NCBI RefSeq assembly: GCF_032854445.1
Contig: NC_088295.1
Coordinates: 49,527,385 to 49,587,384 of the forward strand
Direction of reading: 5' to 3'
From: Liolophura sinensis
Taxonomy: Eukaryota; Mollusca; Polyplacophora; Chitonida; Chitonidae
DNA: 60,000 nucleotides
A program made the translations under genes and the position numbers. Of this stretch, positions 47,266-58,500 are shown piece after piece (the stretch's first letter is position 1; each line of letters opens with the position of its first letter). The notes below the pieces were generated by a model. It was not told the origin of the DNA. It was given only the letters and a program-made list of their open reading frames with translations, and did not search any database.

Positions 47266-47400
47266 CTTGACTTCTTCTTGTACTATACCCCGCTTGTCTC
47301 AGGCGGAACCTGCCTGTGTTACCCATAATGCCTTGCGAGTGCCATGCTTTGTAGGACGCATTTACTTCTCGTTCACTGTTCCATAATATGTAGGCCTACA
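47266..47400 (-). promoter_or_regulatory. SRRM1 5' region
   Basis: Sequence upstream of the ATG at 47265 (AAGATGACGG) should hold the 5' untranslated region and core promoter. ACCCATAATGCCTTGCG at about 47321-47337 is loosely like a ZNF143-type element. I see no TATA box. Confidence 0.35.
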
Positions 47401-47750
47401 AGTAACAAGGCTATAGATGTTTCAGTCTTCGCTAATTACACAGATTTGTGAAAGAACTGTATAATTATCTTTCCAATATGTACAAATATGTCTTTGTCTA
47501 AAAGTTTCGGGTTATTTGTAGGCCACCGCCTTTACATACAGACATGAATGACGTAGGTCTACCGAAGTAGGCCTACCGAAGCAGGCCTGTGTATGTAGGC
47601 CTACGTGCATGTAGGCTAATTAGGCCTATACCGGTACATTAAACGTATGTGGAAATCTTTTGTATCGGTACTCCACACACAAAATACATTTATATGTACA
47701 ACGATTTGTGCATACATATAATAGAATTGTACATACATACATTAAACGTT
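47401..47750. repeat. Intergenic cluster of GTAGGCCTAC palindromes
   Basis: TAGGCCTA/GTAGGCCTAC words recur about six times between 47390 and 47630, interspersed with CCGAAG. No gene in this stretch. Confidence 0.5.
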
Positions 47751-47764
47751 TATTTTACACATTA

Positions 47765-47800
47765 TGTTGACTCCTCGTCTTCATATGACTGAAAAGTTGT
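47765..47800 (+). mobile_element. Small fragment of the second repeat family
   Basis: CGTCTTCATATGACTGAAAA plus GTTGTTGA matches the 3' part of the family (compare 48194-48222). Confidence 0.4.
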
Positions 47801-47954
47801 TGATTAGGCTCACAGTGGCGTCGGAAGCAGTACAACCGGCATGTCCATGACTGTACCATTTTTCCTTTAAAAAATCGAAAAAGTAAAAAATAATAATAAA
47901 TAAATCTAATGTAAAGTTGTTCTAATTTAATGGCAACCAACAAACTGAAGGCCC

Positions 47955-48265
47955 ATGCTCACACATGTGCTGGGTCGGATCACACCTAAGACCTTAAAAG
48001 AGGAAGTACGCTTGGCGTTAAGCATGAAGGGGATAGTGCAACGACTGGTTGACCCGTATCAGTATAATGGCTTGGGCCGGGCAAATTACTTGCCTGCGGT
48101 AAGGCGTCTCAGTGAAGGAGTACTAGATAAAAGTGGGGTGGAAATCCGTCCTGCTACAAGGAGGCACATCACACTCACTCTAAGGATTCCTTCGTCGTCA
48201 TATGACTGACAAATTGTTACGTTCGACTTTAAACCCCAAACACTCACTCACTCACTCGCTCACAG
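47955..48265 (+). mobile_element. Second dispersed repeat family (tail CACTCACTCAC)
   Basis: Contains GACCCGTATCAGTATAATGG, then ATCCGTCCTGCTACAAGGAG, CTCTAAGGATTCCTTCGTC and ACTTTAAACCCCAAACACTC, ending in (ACTC)n. I associate this kind of repeat with molluscan genomes (recollection, unverified). Confidence 0.65.
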
Positions 48266-48692
48266 ATGTGCACTGTAGACTGTTCAGCACATAAAACTAC
48301 AATAATGGACCTGTGTAAAGAATAAGAATTGGCGATTTCAGTCCATGCAACAGACGAGGGCTCATGCAACTGCGCGAAGATCTGACCATTCAGGTAGCCA
48401 AAGACGCGTTTTAAGCGAATTCTGGTGACTAAATCAAATTAAGAAGCCAAGGGACACTGCACATTTGTTCTGTGTCAAAATGCTTATCTTCAATATATTC
48501 ATAACTTTTGCATGTTTTCTTTTAAGGTCTTCGTACGTGTATTTTTCAATTCCTGCGTCTTGTGGTTACATGAGATTGGCAGTCTACCAAATTTTGTACA
48601 ATTATATATCAGACCATACATGGAAACACTACACAAAGGTACCAAAATGGCCATAGCAAACAATGTTTTCCAGACTTGAACAATTGTGCTTT

Positions 48693-49032
48693 TGTAAGAC
48701 CTGTTTGTCCTGCGGTTGAATCACCTGCGGAGACTATCTTACGTTGTCGGGTGGACACGTGACTGGCTTTTGGGGAACAAGTGTTAAATATATGCTGGAC
48801 AAAGAACGCAAATGCTCTGGTGGATTTTCACAAGTGCCACAGCCTGAGAATTTATTATGTGAGACAGAGGTAATCAGTATAAGAGTAGGAGTATCTGTAA
48901 ATATGTTTCTTCCCTTCCTTCCTTCCTTCTGAGTTTGGACAGAGTCCCCGCTGAGGGACTCACAAAAAGAAGCAGTCAAAGACGTGTTTTGCCAAGATCA
49001 CAGCCAGTCCTTCATTCATACATTTCACCCAG
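48693..49032 (-). mobile_element. Inverted, rearranged LTR fragment
   Basis: Bases 48693-48975 are the reverse complement of the LTR right end (51157-51436), beginning TGTAAGACCTG. At 48973 the sequence switches to the forward LTR strand for 60 bases (copy of 51060-51117). The switch occurs at a shared CAG, the hallmark of a template switch or hairpin-mediated rearrangement. Confidence 0.75.
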
Positions 49033-51059
49033 GTAAGAATTTAACCCTTGTGGTCTCAGAACACTTCCATAAACTGATATATGTAATTGTTGTTACATAT
49101 GCACTTATCTGACTGTGCCATATAGGATATATTATGCACATCTTTTTGAGTAATTTAAGTTATTACTTCGGGTAGTCATTCACAAGTTAGTGTGATCTCT
49201 GCAAAGAGATACACACATTCTAAAAGGATTGGCTGAATAGCTTTCAGGAATTTACACTAAGAAACAGGTGGGATAACTGCTTCTCCCATCAACCTGTTTA
49301 CAGTGAAAATATTTTGTTAACTGTGTTAGTTTGGGATAAACATCCACATTGGAACTATTAACCCACTTAAATTCACTAGTTTAAAAAGTGACCACTGTTT
49401 ACTTAAATTAACCTGGAATTTAAGGATTATACGTATCAACTACTAGCTTTTGCCTAAACTTAACTTGACCTCCTAACTTTCCAAAGCAGATAGTTCCTCT
49501 TACACTGGTTAACACATGGTCAAGCCTAATTCCTTTGTTTGAGCTGACCATGCCAGCCTCCAGTAGCTACAAACATGTGTATTACCCCAGTGTATGTAAG
49601 CAAGGTGGCAGCACATCTGGAATGGATTAACTTCTCCTTGGCATTTATTGCCCCTGATGACCCCTGCTGGTTAATCTCATCCTATCAGCCCAGCCTTTAT
49701 CAAGTGGCTAAACAAGATGGCTGCACACAGCAGTACACAGGCCAAATGAAAACTCAGTACAAGAGCAACCACTTGTAACTGTTCTGAGTTTTTGTATTTA
49801 GTTATGCCTGTGATTGTTCTAACACAACACAATCCTCAGAAATTACATATCACTGCAGATGCACATATACTGGAATTTATCATGCTTTTGGACTTAGACA
49901 TTTTGAGTCCAGTGTACATGTTCTCTATGACCAGTCAGTAATCATTTGTTTTTATTGTTGATAGATACATATATATATAGATATTAACTTTGTATATACA
50001 GTTAATATGCATATAGGCTATCGCGTGGTAATATTGTGTTTAGTTTATAGATATTATCAAAATCCCGTCTGACAATCATGTTGATGTCATATCGTTTGAC
50101 TGATGTAGACCTGGTCAATTATTGTTCCCTTAAGAGGAATTGCATACATATATCTCACTGATAAATGGTTATCAATTTTAAATGTTTCTGTTATAATTTG
50201 TTATTCTGCCTAAATGCGTAATTTGACATTTTGACTACCTTAAGAACAAGGGTTACCAGCACATACTATACAATGGCATATCACATGCATCACATAAATG
50301 TGGTTAATCATGCATGACCCGTATCATTGTTCCTCATGCGGTAACCGTTCTGGGGTGTGAAATATGTATACAGCCCCTAGCATGAAAATGTACCACTGCA
50401 GGTTATTAATGCATACATTTGTCTACACTATTGATTTGTAACCTGCATGTTAAATGATCGAAAGAGTAACTTACGAATGTTATGTTTTGGTTGGAGGTGA
50501 AGGTCAGCTGGCATAGACCAGTATGTCCTTGTTATATATGAGATATGACCTGGCATCATAAAATGCATTTGTACCCATCATGTGGATACACTGAGTCATC
50601 TAAATTTCTAATGCGAGCCTGGCCCCTTATTAGCCTGGCAACGTACTCGACATTATGTTAGATGCCTCTCTTAAACAGGATACCGGTAAACCTGTGACCC
50701 TTGGCCTCTCTAGTATTGACTATATTGCAATCATTGTTAGCATGATGTCACTTGGTTTCTAGATGCCAATGCTTAAACGTTACATGCATTATGGTCTGAC
50801 TGTCAGCTGACCTCTCAACTTCAACCTACCTTGACCTACATATATGTGTACAGGTCACTGTGTATACATGTGGACACATATGTAACATGTCCTATTATAT
50901 AATTGGGTTAATAATCATGTCCAACACCTTAACTTGTTTAACTTACCTGTTATGACCATATGGCACTTCTATTAAGTCTTTGAAAGCTAAGTTCTGAATT
51001 ATTTACTCATTAATACTTGAAAGCTCTAGTAGCTCCCGATTCCCTCCAAGACAGCCGAG
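49033..51059. other. Two-kilobase stretch between the LTR-related arms, no gene seen
   Basis: AT-rich, rich in ACATGT/TATATA words. No open frame with protein-like character on either strand and no recognisable retroelement coding region. It is flanked by the inverted LTR sequences and may be an older insertion or the unrecognised left part of the LTR. Confidence 0.4.
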
Positions 51060-51436
51060 CAGTCAAGACGTGTTTTGCCAAGATCACAGCCAGTCTTCAT
51101 TCATACATTTCACCCAGGTGCTGTACCGTCTTGACTGCCAGACGTTACCCTCTAGGCTGCTTCTCCTTGTGAGTCCCTCAGCGGGGACACTGTCCAAACT
51201 CAGAAGGAAGGAAGGAAGGGAAGAAACATATTTACAGATACTCCTACTCTTATACTGATTACCTCTGTCTCACAGAGAATAAATTCTCAGGCTGTGGCAC
51301 TTGTGAAAATCCACCAGTGCGTTTCTTTGTCCAGCATATATTTAACACTTGTTCCTCCAAAAGCCAGTCACGTGTCCACCCGACAACGTAAGATAGTCTC
51401 GCAGGTGATTCAACCGCAGACAAAACAGGTCTTACA
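51060..51436 (+). mobile_element. 5' LTR (right portion) of a Ty3/mdg4-like element
   Basis: The segment ends in CA directly before the primer-binding site. Part of it (51157-51436) recurs inverted at 48693-48975, and 51060-51117 recurs directly at 48973-49032. It contains an internal 11-bp inverted repeat, CAGTCAAGACG (51060-51070) and CGTCTTGACTG (51127-51137). The left LTR border is not resolved. Confidence 0.6.
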
Positions 51437-51438
51437 TT

Positions 51439-51455
51439 TGGCGCCCGAAATGGGA
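51439..51455 (+). other. LTR-element primer-binding site
   Basis: TGGCGCCCGAAATGGGA begins with the TGG complementary to a tRNA CCA end and has the GCGCCCGA core seen in many retroelement primer sites. It follows immediately after an LTR-like terminus ending CTTACA at 51436, which sets the right boundary of the 5' LTR. Confidence 0.75.
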
Positions 51456-51728
51456 TAATCGTGATTGCGCTTTGGTGTTATTAAATATTGCTGAGACACT
51501 TTCATGACAGAGAAGCAGTGACCTCTTGCCACTCTACGTCACCCTGTAGTAACAGCTGTTCACATCCATTTCATGTAATCTACAGTCTGTCAGTCTTCTT
51601 GTTCACAGCTACCTCCAGCAGTAAATCATATAGTGACACTCCCGTTGAGCTCGCACTGAAGTGATTAACTGTCTCTTTCCACTCTGACAAGCTTCACTCT
51701 TCAGATTAGCTACACCAAGCCACATATC

Positions 51729-53296
51729 ATGGCTGGTATTGAGCAGGGCACTTTGGAAAAACTGATGAAGTCTAGGCATATAGACTGCTCAAAGTCAGTG
51801 GCCTTAACTGACCTGCCTGAAGACACAAGAGAGGCTGACGTTAAGGAGAGAGTGGAGGAGCTCTATGGTACGACGTCTAAAGTCATATATGTTCCTGGAG
51901 TGGTTCCCACCTTCTTGGTGGAATTTGCCAGCCAGGATACTATGCTTAGGGTGGGTCATACCATGCTGTTTAGGGAAGAGGAGGTCACAATCAATCAACT
52001 ACCCCCTCCACACCCACTTTTGGAAAACATTTCAGCCAGTGGACTGCCTGGATCGGTTGCCAAAGGAGGCATCTCTAGAGATGTCCAGGAGGAACTAGCA
52101 AAACAAAAATCTTGGATCTCTAGAGATGTCCAGGAGGAACTAGCAAAACAAAAATCTTGGAAGTGCTCATGAGGCAGATCACTGAGCTAATGAAAAATGC
52201 CTGTTTGGTTGCCTGTAGTGAGGAAGCCCCTGTGATGCCTAATATCCAGCCATCAACACCTACCCCACCTGTAGTGGCTGATGGCCAGCCATTAGCATCT
52301 GCCCCAACTCCTGCCCTTGAGGTATTACGGCAGAAGACCTCATATGTGACAGCAACCCATTTTCACTCAGCAGCTGCCACACCAGTTGATCAACATACAA
52401 CTTCGGCATATAGCCCAATGCAAGCCCCTCAAGGGAGTCAGCAAATGCCCATCTTTTGGAAAGGCCAAGCCCCCACTTTTACCGAGTGAAGCCATTCTCT
52501 GGAACCTACCCGGTGAAGAGTGGGGAAAGTTCTGTCGAAGAATGGTGCCAACAAATGCGCATAATTCAGGATGACCAGACGCTGCCTGCATCATCCAAAC
52601 GTCAGCGCTTGATGAGCAGTTTGCTGTCACCAGCCCTTGATATGGTGCTAGGTCTTGGGGAGAACAAGCAGCCAGACGAAATGACCTCTTACCTGAGACG
52701 GTTGTACAGAGGAAAAAAAGATGATGTCCTCACTTGGAAGCAATTCTTTTCTTTGACACCGACTCCCAGTGAGTTACCATCTGAGTACCTGATACGGCTT
52801 GAAGTCGAGCTTCAAAAGCTCAGACTAAGAAAGCCCATGTCTCAGACTGAAATCGTTCAAACTCGACTTACACAGTTCCGCAGGACCAATCGGAACCCAA
52901 ACGTGTACAGCATTTTGAATGCACGCTTTCAAACTGGAATTGTGCAGAGTTTGTTCCACAGCAGACGTTCCACCTACGACCTGATCAAGTCATTGAAGCA
53001 TTGGAAAATCCTCCAGTGGAAACCCTCGTGGCAGATCAGCAAGGTGAAATGGATAGTACTCCTGTGGCAGACAATGTGGACTCTGAACCAGCGATGCCCT
53101 CGACGGTGCAGACATCCTCAACTAATGACATCAGTCCCGGACGAGCCCCCAATGAGATGGACGAGGACATCCCTCTACCTGTGAGGACCACGTCGCGGGA
53201 CTCCATAAGACGCTCCGAGCGCCAGAGGCAACCTCCCCGAAGGTTCACTTATGATCCATACGGGGTTGCCTACAGCAAGTATATGGTCTGGGTATA
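51729..53296 (+). pseudogene. Decayed PNMA-like gag joined to the tail of a Ty3/mdg4 pol
   Basis: Three gag pieces lie in different frames. Piece 51729-52172 is an N-terminal domain in which LTDLPEDTREADVKERVEEL resembles the RRM-like domain of PNMA proteins. Piece 52157-52489 is a proline-rich linker. Piece 52456 to about 52950 is a capsid-like part with VKPFSGTYPVKSGE and DQTLPASSKRQRLM. From about 52960 the frame of 53001-53296 takes over, with RRSERQRQPPRRFTYDP, the usual end of mdg4-type integrase. Protease, reverse transcriptase, RNase H and the integrase core are absent, so an internal deletion has fused gag to the pol tail. Frameshifts lie near 52160 and 52480. The copy cannot be autonomous. 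Annotation as a relic, not a host gene, rests on these breaks. Confidence 0.7.
52071..52160 (+). repeat. Exact 45-bp tandem duplication inside the gag relic
   Basis: Two identical copies, 52071-52115 and 52116-52160, each encoding ISRDVQEELAKQKSW. Perfect identity in an otherwise broken element implies a recent duplication or a slippage/assembly event. The duplication is in frame; the frameshift lies just after it. Confidence 0.95.
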
Positions 53297-53603
53297 ACCT
53301 GAGCAAACTCTCACATGGGTGCTTTGAGCAGGGCAACCCAGTCCTTGATGTTACTTTTTGTAGAATTTTGGGTAATAATAGATATCGCTCTTGATAAAGT
53401 ACACAATTTTGACATTACCCCTTTTTTTTCTGTCTGGTAATAAGTACCATTCCCTTCCATATAAAACTTCTAAAATTTTAAATATGCTCTATATAGTGCA
53501 CTATGCATTGTCTTTAAAAAAACATGTAGGACCATTAGTAGGCAATGTTGACATGCTTTGTTCTTTTTATCTGGCTCGCTTTTCTTATGTTACAGGTCAA
53601 TAT

Positions 53604-54206
53604 GGAAGCATTACTGCTAGAGATCCAGTCCCTGAAAGCTGAACTCCTCAACGTCCAACTGGAGAGATTGGAGTATTCCGGAGAGAGCGAGATGAAGCCA
53701 GAGCTTGCCTAGTAAGGACACTAAAGGACATCTTCAGGAAGAGAGACAGTCCACAGCCCACAGGGGACAGAGATGGCGCATCATCCCTCGTGGACGCCAC
53801 AAGGCCTTCGAGCCCCTCGACGGTGGACGACAGGCCTTGCGAACCCCCGGCTGGTATGCCCAGTATGGTTCATATGCCATGTAGACCCTCGACGGCGGCG
53901 CATGCATCTGATCCCTCTACTGAGGTGACCAAGCTCATCAAGGCACAGAGCGTTGCTGTCACACCCAGCCTGAACACCGCGAAAGAGAACCGACTGTACA
54001 TTGCTCTCAGTCATCAGGCCAACACCCAGAAGGACAGGCAAAAGAAGAACTGTCCAAACCTATGGCTGGCCCTTGGAATGAAAAGGAGGGCCACAGTACC
54101 TACTCTCCAGGAAGCAAAGCGAGTGCGTGTGACGGTGGCACAAGACAGGGACCTTAGCAGTGATTCTCCGGATACCAGGGAAAATAACAGGAATCATCAT
54201 TTTTAA
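53604..54206 (+). pseudogene. Coiled-coil ORF downstream of the pol tail
   Basis: MEALLLEIQSLKAELLNVQL starts at about 53604 and meets a stop near 53710. A +1 frame entered near 53676 (VFRRERDEARACLVRTLKD) then stays open to TAA at 54204-54206. It looks like one reading frame broken by a one-base change. A strong polypyrimidine/AG acceptor ends at about 53595. It may be an extra ORF of the retroelement or an unrelated gene fragment; I do not recognise the product. Confidence 0.4.
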
Positions 54207-54340
54207 AGTGTCCTGTCCATGGAGTACCACAGGAGTATCTACTTGGGTGAGTGGGCAAGTGCTTAACTTGGCAGCACGCACTTGACTTCTTGGCTGAGTG
54301 GACCACGTCGCTCTAGTTGGAGGCTTCCCGTGTCCTTTTT

Positions 54341-54352
54341 ACAGGGGGAGAG
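54341..54352 (+). other. Candidate polypurine tract of the LTR element
   Basis: AGGGGGAGAGA follows a T-rich stretch about 140 bases after the last ORF, where a polypurine tract would be expected. No 3' LTR copy of 51157-51436 follows, so the 3' LTR has been lost or replaced. Confidence 0.4.
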
Positions 54353-54360
54353 ATCTGACC

Positions 54361-55530
54361 TGGGGGTTTACACTTTGAAAAGTGGGTGTTGGATCTTTCA
54401 TTTGTATATAGAATTGGGTATTTTAAAATCTGACCTTTAGGATTGAAAGCGTGAAAGCAAAAGCGAGGTACACGAAAATAATTGGACACACTCTTAAAGG
54501 AGATCTATAACGCCCATATTTTCACATTAAATATTCCCTACACATTAAACAGTAAAATGCATTTAATAAAATAAAACGTTAACCAGCTCCACTTAAACAA
54601 TAACTCAATATAAAGTTGGATCGTCTGCCTACATCCTGTCTGCTGCAAAGCCTTGACCGGGTAATGTAGCCCTACGGCATGTATAAAGCTGTGCCAGTGT
54701 TATGTACGCTCAGAATCCCTGGAAAGGATTAGCCTGAACACAAATCGCTACTGACAGTAACCCCATTACAAGTGTGCTTTCTCAGAAACCAAATTCTGCC
54801 GCCTTTTTTTTCTGTTTTCTGTGCTTTAAATGATCGGAATTGATTTGGGGACATCAAACTATCAAACGCATCAGTGCTTCATGCAGGATCTACTTTAAAA
54901 GTACACCACAAACGTGCATACAATGTCTACATGTATACGTAACACATACGAGTCCCACAGATTCATAACAGAAACATAGCTTTTATTGGACAAAGATATT
55001 TTATATAACCTCGTCATTTCAACGAGGCCGCTCTTACATGCGCTACCTGTGTACTAACAAATATCGAGATAGTAGAATCGAGATATAGAATAGTATGCAA
55101 ACGCCTAATGCATGAAACATTCAAAACTTGGAATATATATTCATTTCTCGCTACTATTTTAAATGGAGATTTCCGCGGAAAAAAACACCTGCAATCTTAT
55201 ACACTGGGAGTTCTTCAGGGCAACTTAATCGAAAAAAAAACTAATTTGATACATGTAAACAGCAAGCCCGTTGTGTGAGTGAAGTTAGGGAATGTATTCT
55301 GTTATCACCACAGCTATTATTACACAAATTATATATACATATTTGTCCGTCGGATGTATATGATATGTTTGTAAATGTAGGCTAATTTATCGGTATAGTG
55401 GAACAGGCTTATCTATATGCCTATCTATATACATCTCCCGAAACCAGATGAGCGTATAGACAGAAACCATGCAGGTGTCAAGTTCCCAAGTCCACCATGT
55501 TTTAGGTTGGCCTATTAGTCTTGGAGCTAC
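54361..55530. other. Intergenic region before the JmjC gene, no gene seen
   Basis: No reliable exon identified. The missing 5' exon and promoter of the JmjC gene should lie here. Confidence 0.4.
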
Positions 55531-55552
55531 ATGAACATATTTATCACCCAGC

Positions 55553-58500
55553 TATGGGCCACGTAAGCAAGGCGTGCCTGTGCCAATATTATTGTTATTA
55601 ACAGGTATCATTGTTGTTAGTTTTTTAGTGTGTAATATATCTGCAGCAGAAGAGCAGAGATCGACAACGGCAGACGACAAGACGGACAATGGACAGGCCC
55701 GTGATAAGCTCTCGTCTGGTGCCGACGAGACTTTAGAGTCGGGACATATGGATTTCTTTGGGGCAAGTGGTACAGTCAAAGATGTTGAGTCTGTTTCACC
55801 CGACTTAAAACCACATAAGTTTTTAAATGAATATGTTTTGGCCCGGAAACCCGTTCTCCTCCAAGGATCTAGTCGGCATTTCCCGGCATTTGACCTCTGG
55901 GAAAGGAACGACCATCTTATTTCTCGACCACAGGCTTTTACATCATGGGTTAGCGCCCTTGACGAGTCCTCCACGGAACGCGAAGTCACAGTACGAAACT
56001 TTCTGCAGAGATACGTTAAAAAGAACTGGCACATAAATACCGAAGTGCCGCTATTCATGTGGTAAGTTTGACAAATGACTTCTTTCAATGGCACTTAGAA
56101 GTTTAATTGGATAATAAAACGAATATGCGGATCACCACTTCTATTTGTTCAGTGAGTGGCGTTTCAGTTTAGGTACCAATACTGTTATCACGCAATAACC
56201 GTCTGCTTGCTAACGGTATTAGCACCTGTACTGAAACGTCGCTCGTTTTTCGTTTTGCTAAGTTTTACTTTCTTTTCCCCTTGATTATAAGGTGTTCAAT
56301 TCCAATTTGGAACATGTGGCTATGTAAAGGAATTCATGAATAAGCCATTCTTTATTTTTGATCTCCGGATTGGTCATTTAAGCGGCAGTGGTCCCACACA
56401 TACATAAATCTGCAGAAAAGAGATATGACAAATCTGTTAGCCAAATCAAAAGACGAACACGGCGACCACCATGACAGTTGTAAGCTCTACAGGGTGACAA
56501 AAATGCATGAAAAAATCTACCTCTTTCCCCTTTAACAATATAATGTGCATTAATGACCGAATGCTCGGATGAACACCCATTGCACAATGAGTGAACAACC
56601 CGCACCATAAACCCGAGGAACGAGGGACCTAAAACGTGCATGTCAGCTGAGTTTACCATATCCCACACAGAATATTCCATTGCTGGATTGCGATCTATTT
56701 ATACGACAGCGACTAGAGGCCATATTTAAATGAACAAACAACTAGGGTTGAAGAAAGAAACAAAGCAAGGAATTACACCGTCAGTGAACCATGCGTCAGT
56801 GCTGTCTTTTTCTGGTTTCTAAGAGTATTCATTTCGTCATGGACTTATAAACACCATTGAGGTAGCCCGTTAAAGAGGCTATGTTCGCTATAATGTTTTT
56901 CAGTAACTATCAGACTCGTACATGTACGCATTCCTGGTGTTAAATTGATTCTAACGTATGAAAAACTTTGTAAGCAACCCGCTTTATAAATTTTACGAGC
57001 TTTGTTACCGATTTTGAAGGCTAACACGCATGCAGCTGCACAAATGATGTACATGTAGATATTTTGTTAAAAGTAATTGATTGAGCAGAAAATAGTATGA
57101 ATTTGCGCTGATCACTGCGTTTCAAAAATTTTCCAGTATATTTAACATCTTTAAAGAAAAGCATTTGTGATTGCAGGGACGACATGTACTTGCCAGACTG
57201 TATGATATGTAACGTTGTCATGAAGCAGATGTCTCAAAACGTGAGTATAGATTAACGTGGCAGAGACCTTTGGGACGGGGCGAGGGTATTATTGTGCTTA
57301 TCTTTGTACGGCGTTTTAAAATGCACATACAGATAAACAAAATATATACCGGAATAAGACATGTTATCTGTCAGTGGATTAGATGTTCTTTTTGAGTGAC
57401 AAACGTAACAATTTGCTTACTTCGGGCGATTTCTTATAAAGTAGCCACAATACATGTCATTGTAATAGCCTACTTTGTACATGGGATTTGTGGATTTCCC
57501 CGCTCTCACTGTTCGTGTTGCCTTGGTGACAACAAGCGGTCCACGACACTCCTATTGCCATTTGCGCTTCCACCAATATGGTGTGCATATCTGTAGGTCA
57601 CGTATTTGAATGTTTGTCAGTAACTTGCTCCTGATCGGTGGTTTTTCGCCAGGCACTCAGTATAAATTATAAATGACTTTGGGCATCTTCTCACATTTGC
57701 ATCACATATAATGGTGAAAGTAGCCTGTTTACAATATGGAGAAGTAGAAATGCGATTAATGTGTATGCACTTTGTTTAATTGGTACGATTCCGCTTAATG
57801 TTTATCTATGTATCTATTAACACAACATTACCACAGATAATGGCCGTCATGTTATGTACGCTAAAGGTTGTATATGTTTATAACACAAAGTTTCCGCGTG
57901 TTGTAGCTTCTATGGTACTCTGGGAGAGACAGCTGTCAGCAAGTTGTGCAACGGGTCAAAGACGGTATGAAATGCGTCATGTCTGGCACTGTAGAGGTCA
58001 CCCTGGTTGATCCAGCCCAATTCTCGCAAAAGGTGGGACTAGAAGTATACAAAAATATGTTGCTAACATATTCAGGCTATATATATATAATTATACAAAA
58101 TATCATGGTGAACAAGTCTTGTTAGACTTCTTTCCTTTCCCAGTTGTCGCTGTATATGCGCGGGTTCTTGTGGAGTTATCCTTGTTAGTACATAAGCAAT
58201 GTATATCACATTCTTAATTTTGGAGTAGATGGAGAGACCCGCCCAGGCTATATGTATTTATTTATTTATTTGATTGGTGTTTTACGCCGTACTCAAGAAT
58301 ATTTCACTTATACGACGGCGGCCAGCATTATGGTGGGAGGAAACCGGGCAGAGTCCGGGGGAAACCCGCGACCATCCGCAGGTTGCTGTCAGACCTTCCC
58401 AATTACGGCCGGAGAGGAAGCCAGCATGAGCTGGACTTCAGCTCACAGTGACCGCATTGGTGAGAGACACCTGGATCATTAGCGCGCTAACCAACTGAGA

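Noticed and set aside
51729-52172. A domesticated host gag gene (PNMA- or Arc-like)
   Set aside because: The reading frame is broken at least twice and runs into a pol tail, with a primer-binding site just upstream, so it is a retroelement relic.
55574-55576. Start of the JmjC protein at the first open codon (GTG) before the hydrophobic segment
   Set aside because: GTG is not a plausible start here; an upstream exon, or the ATG at 55748, is more likely.
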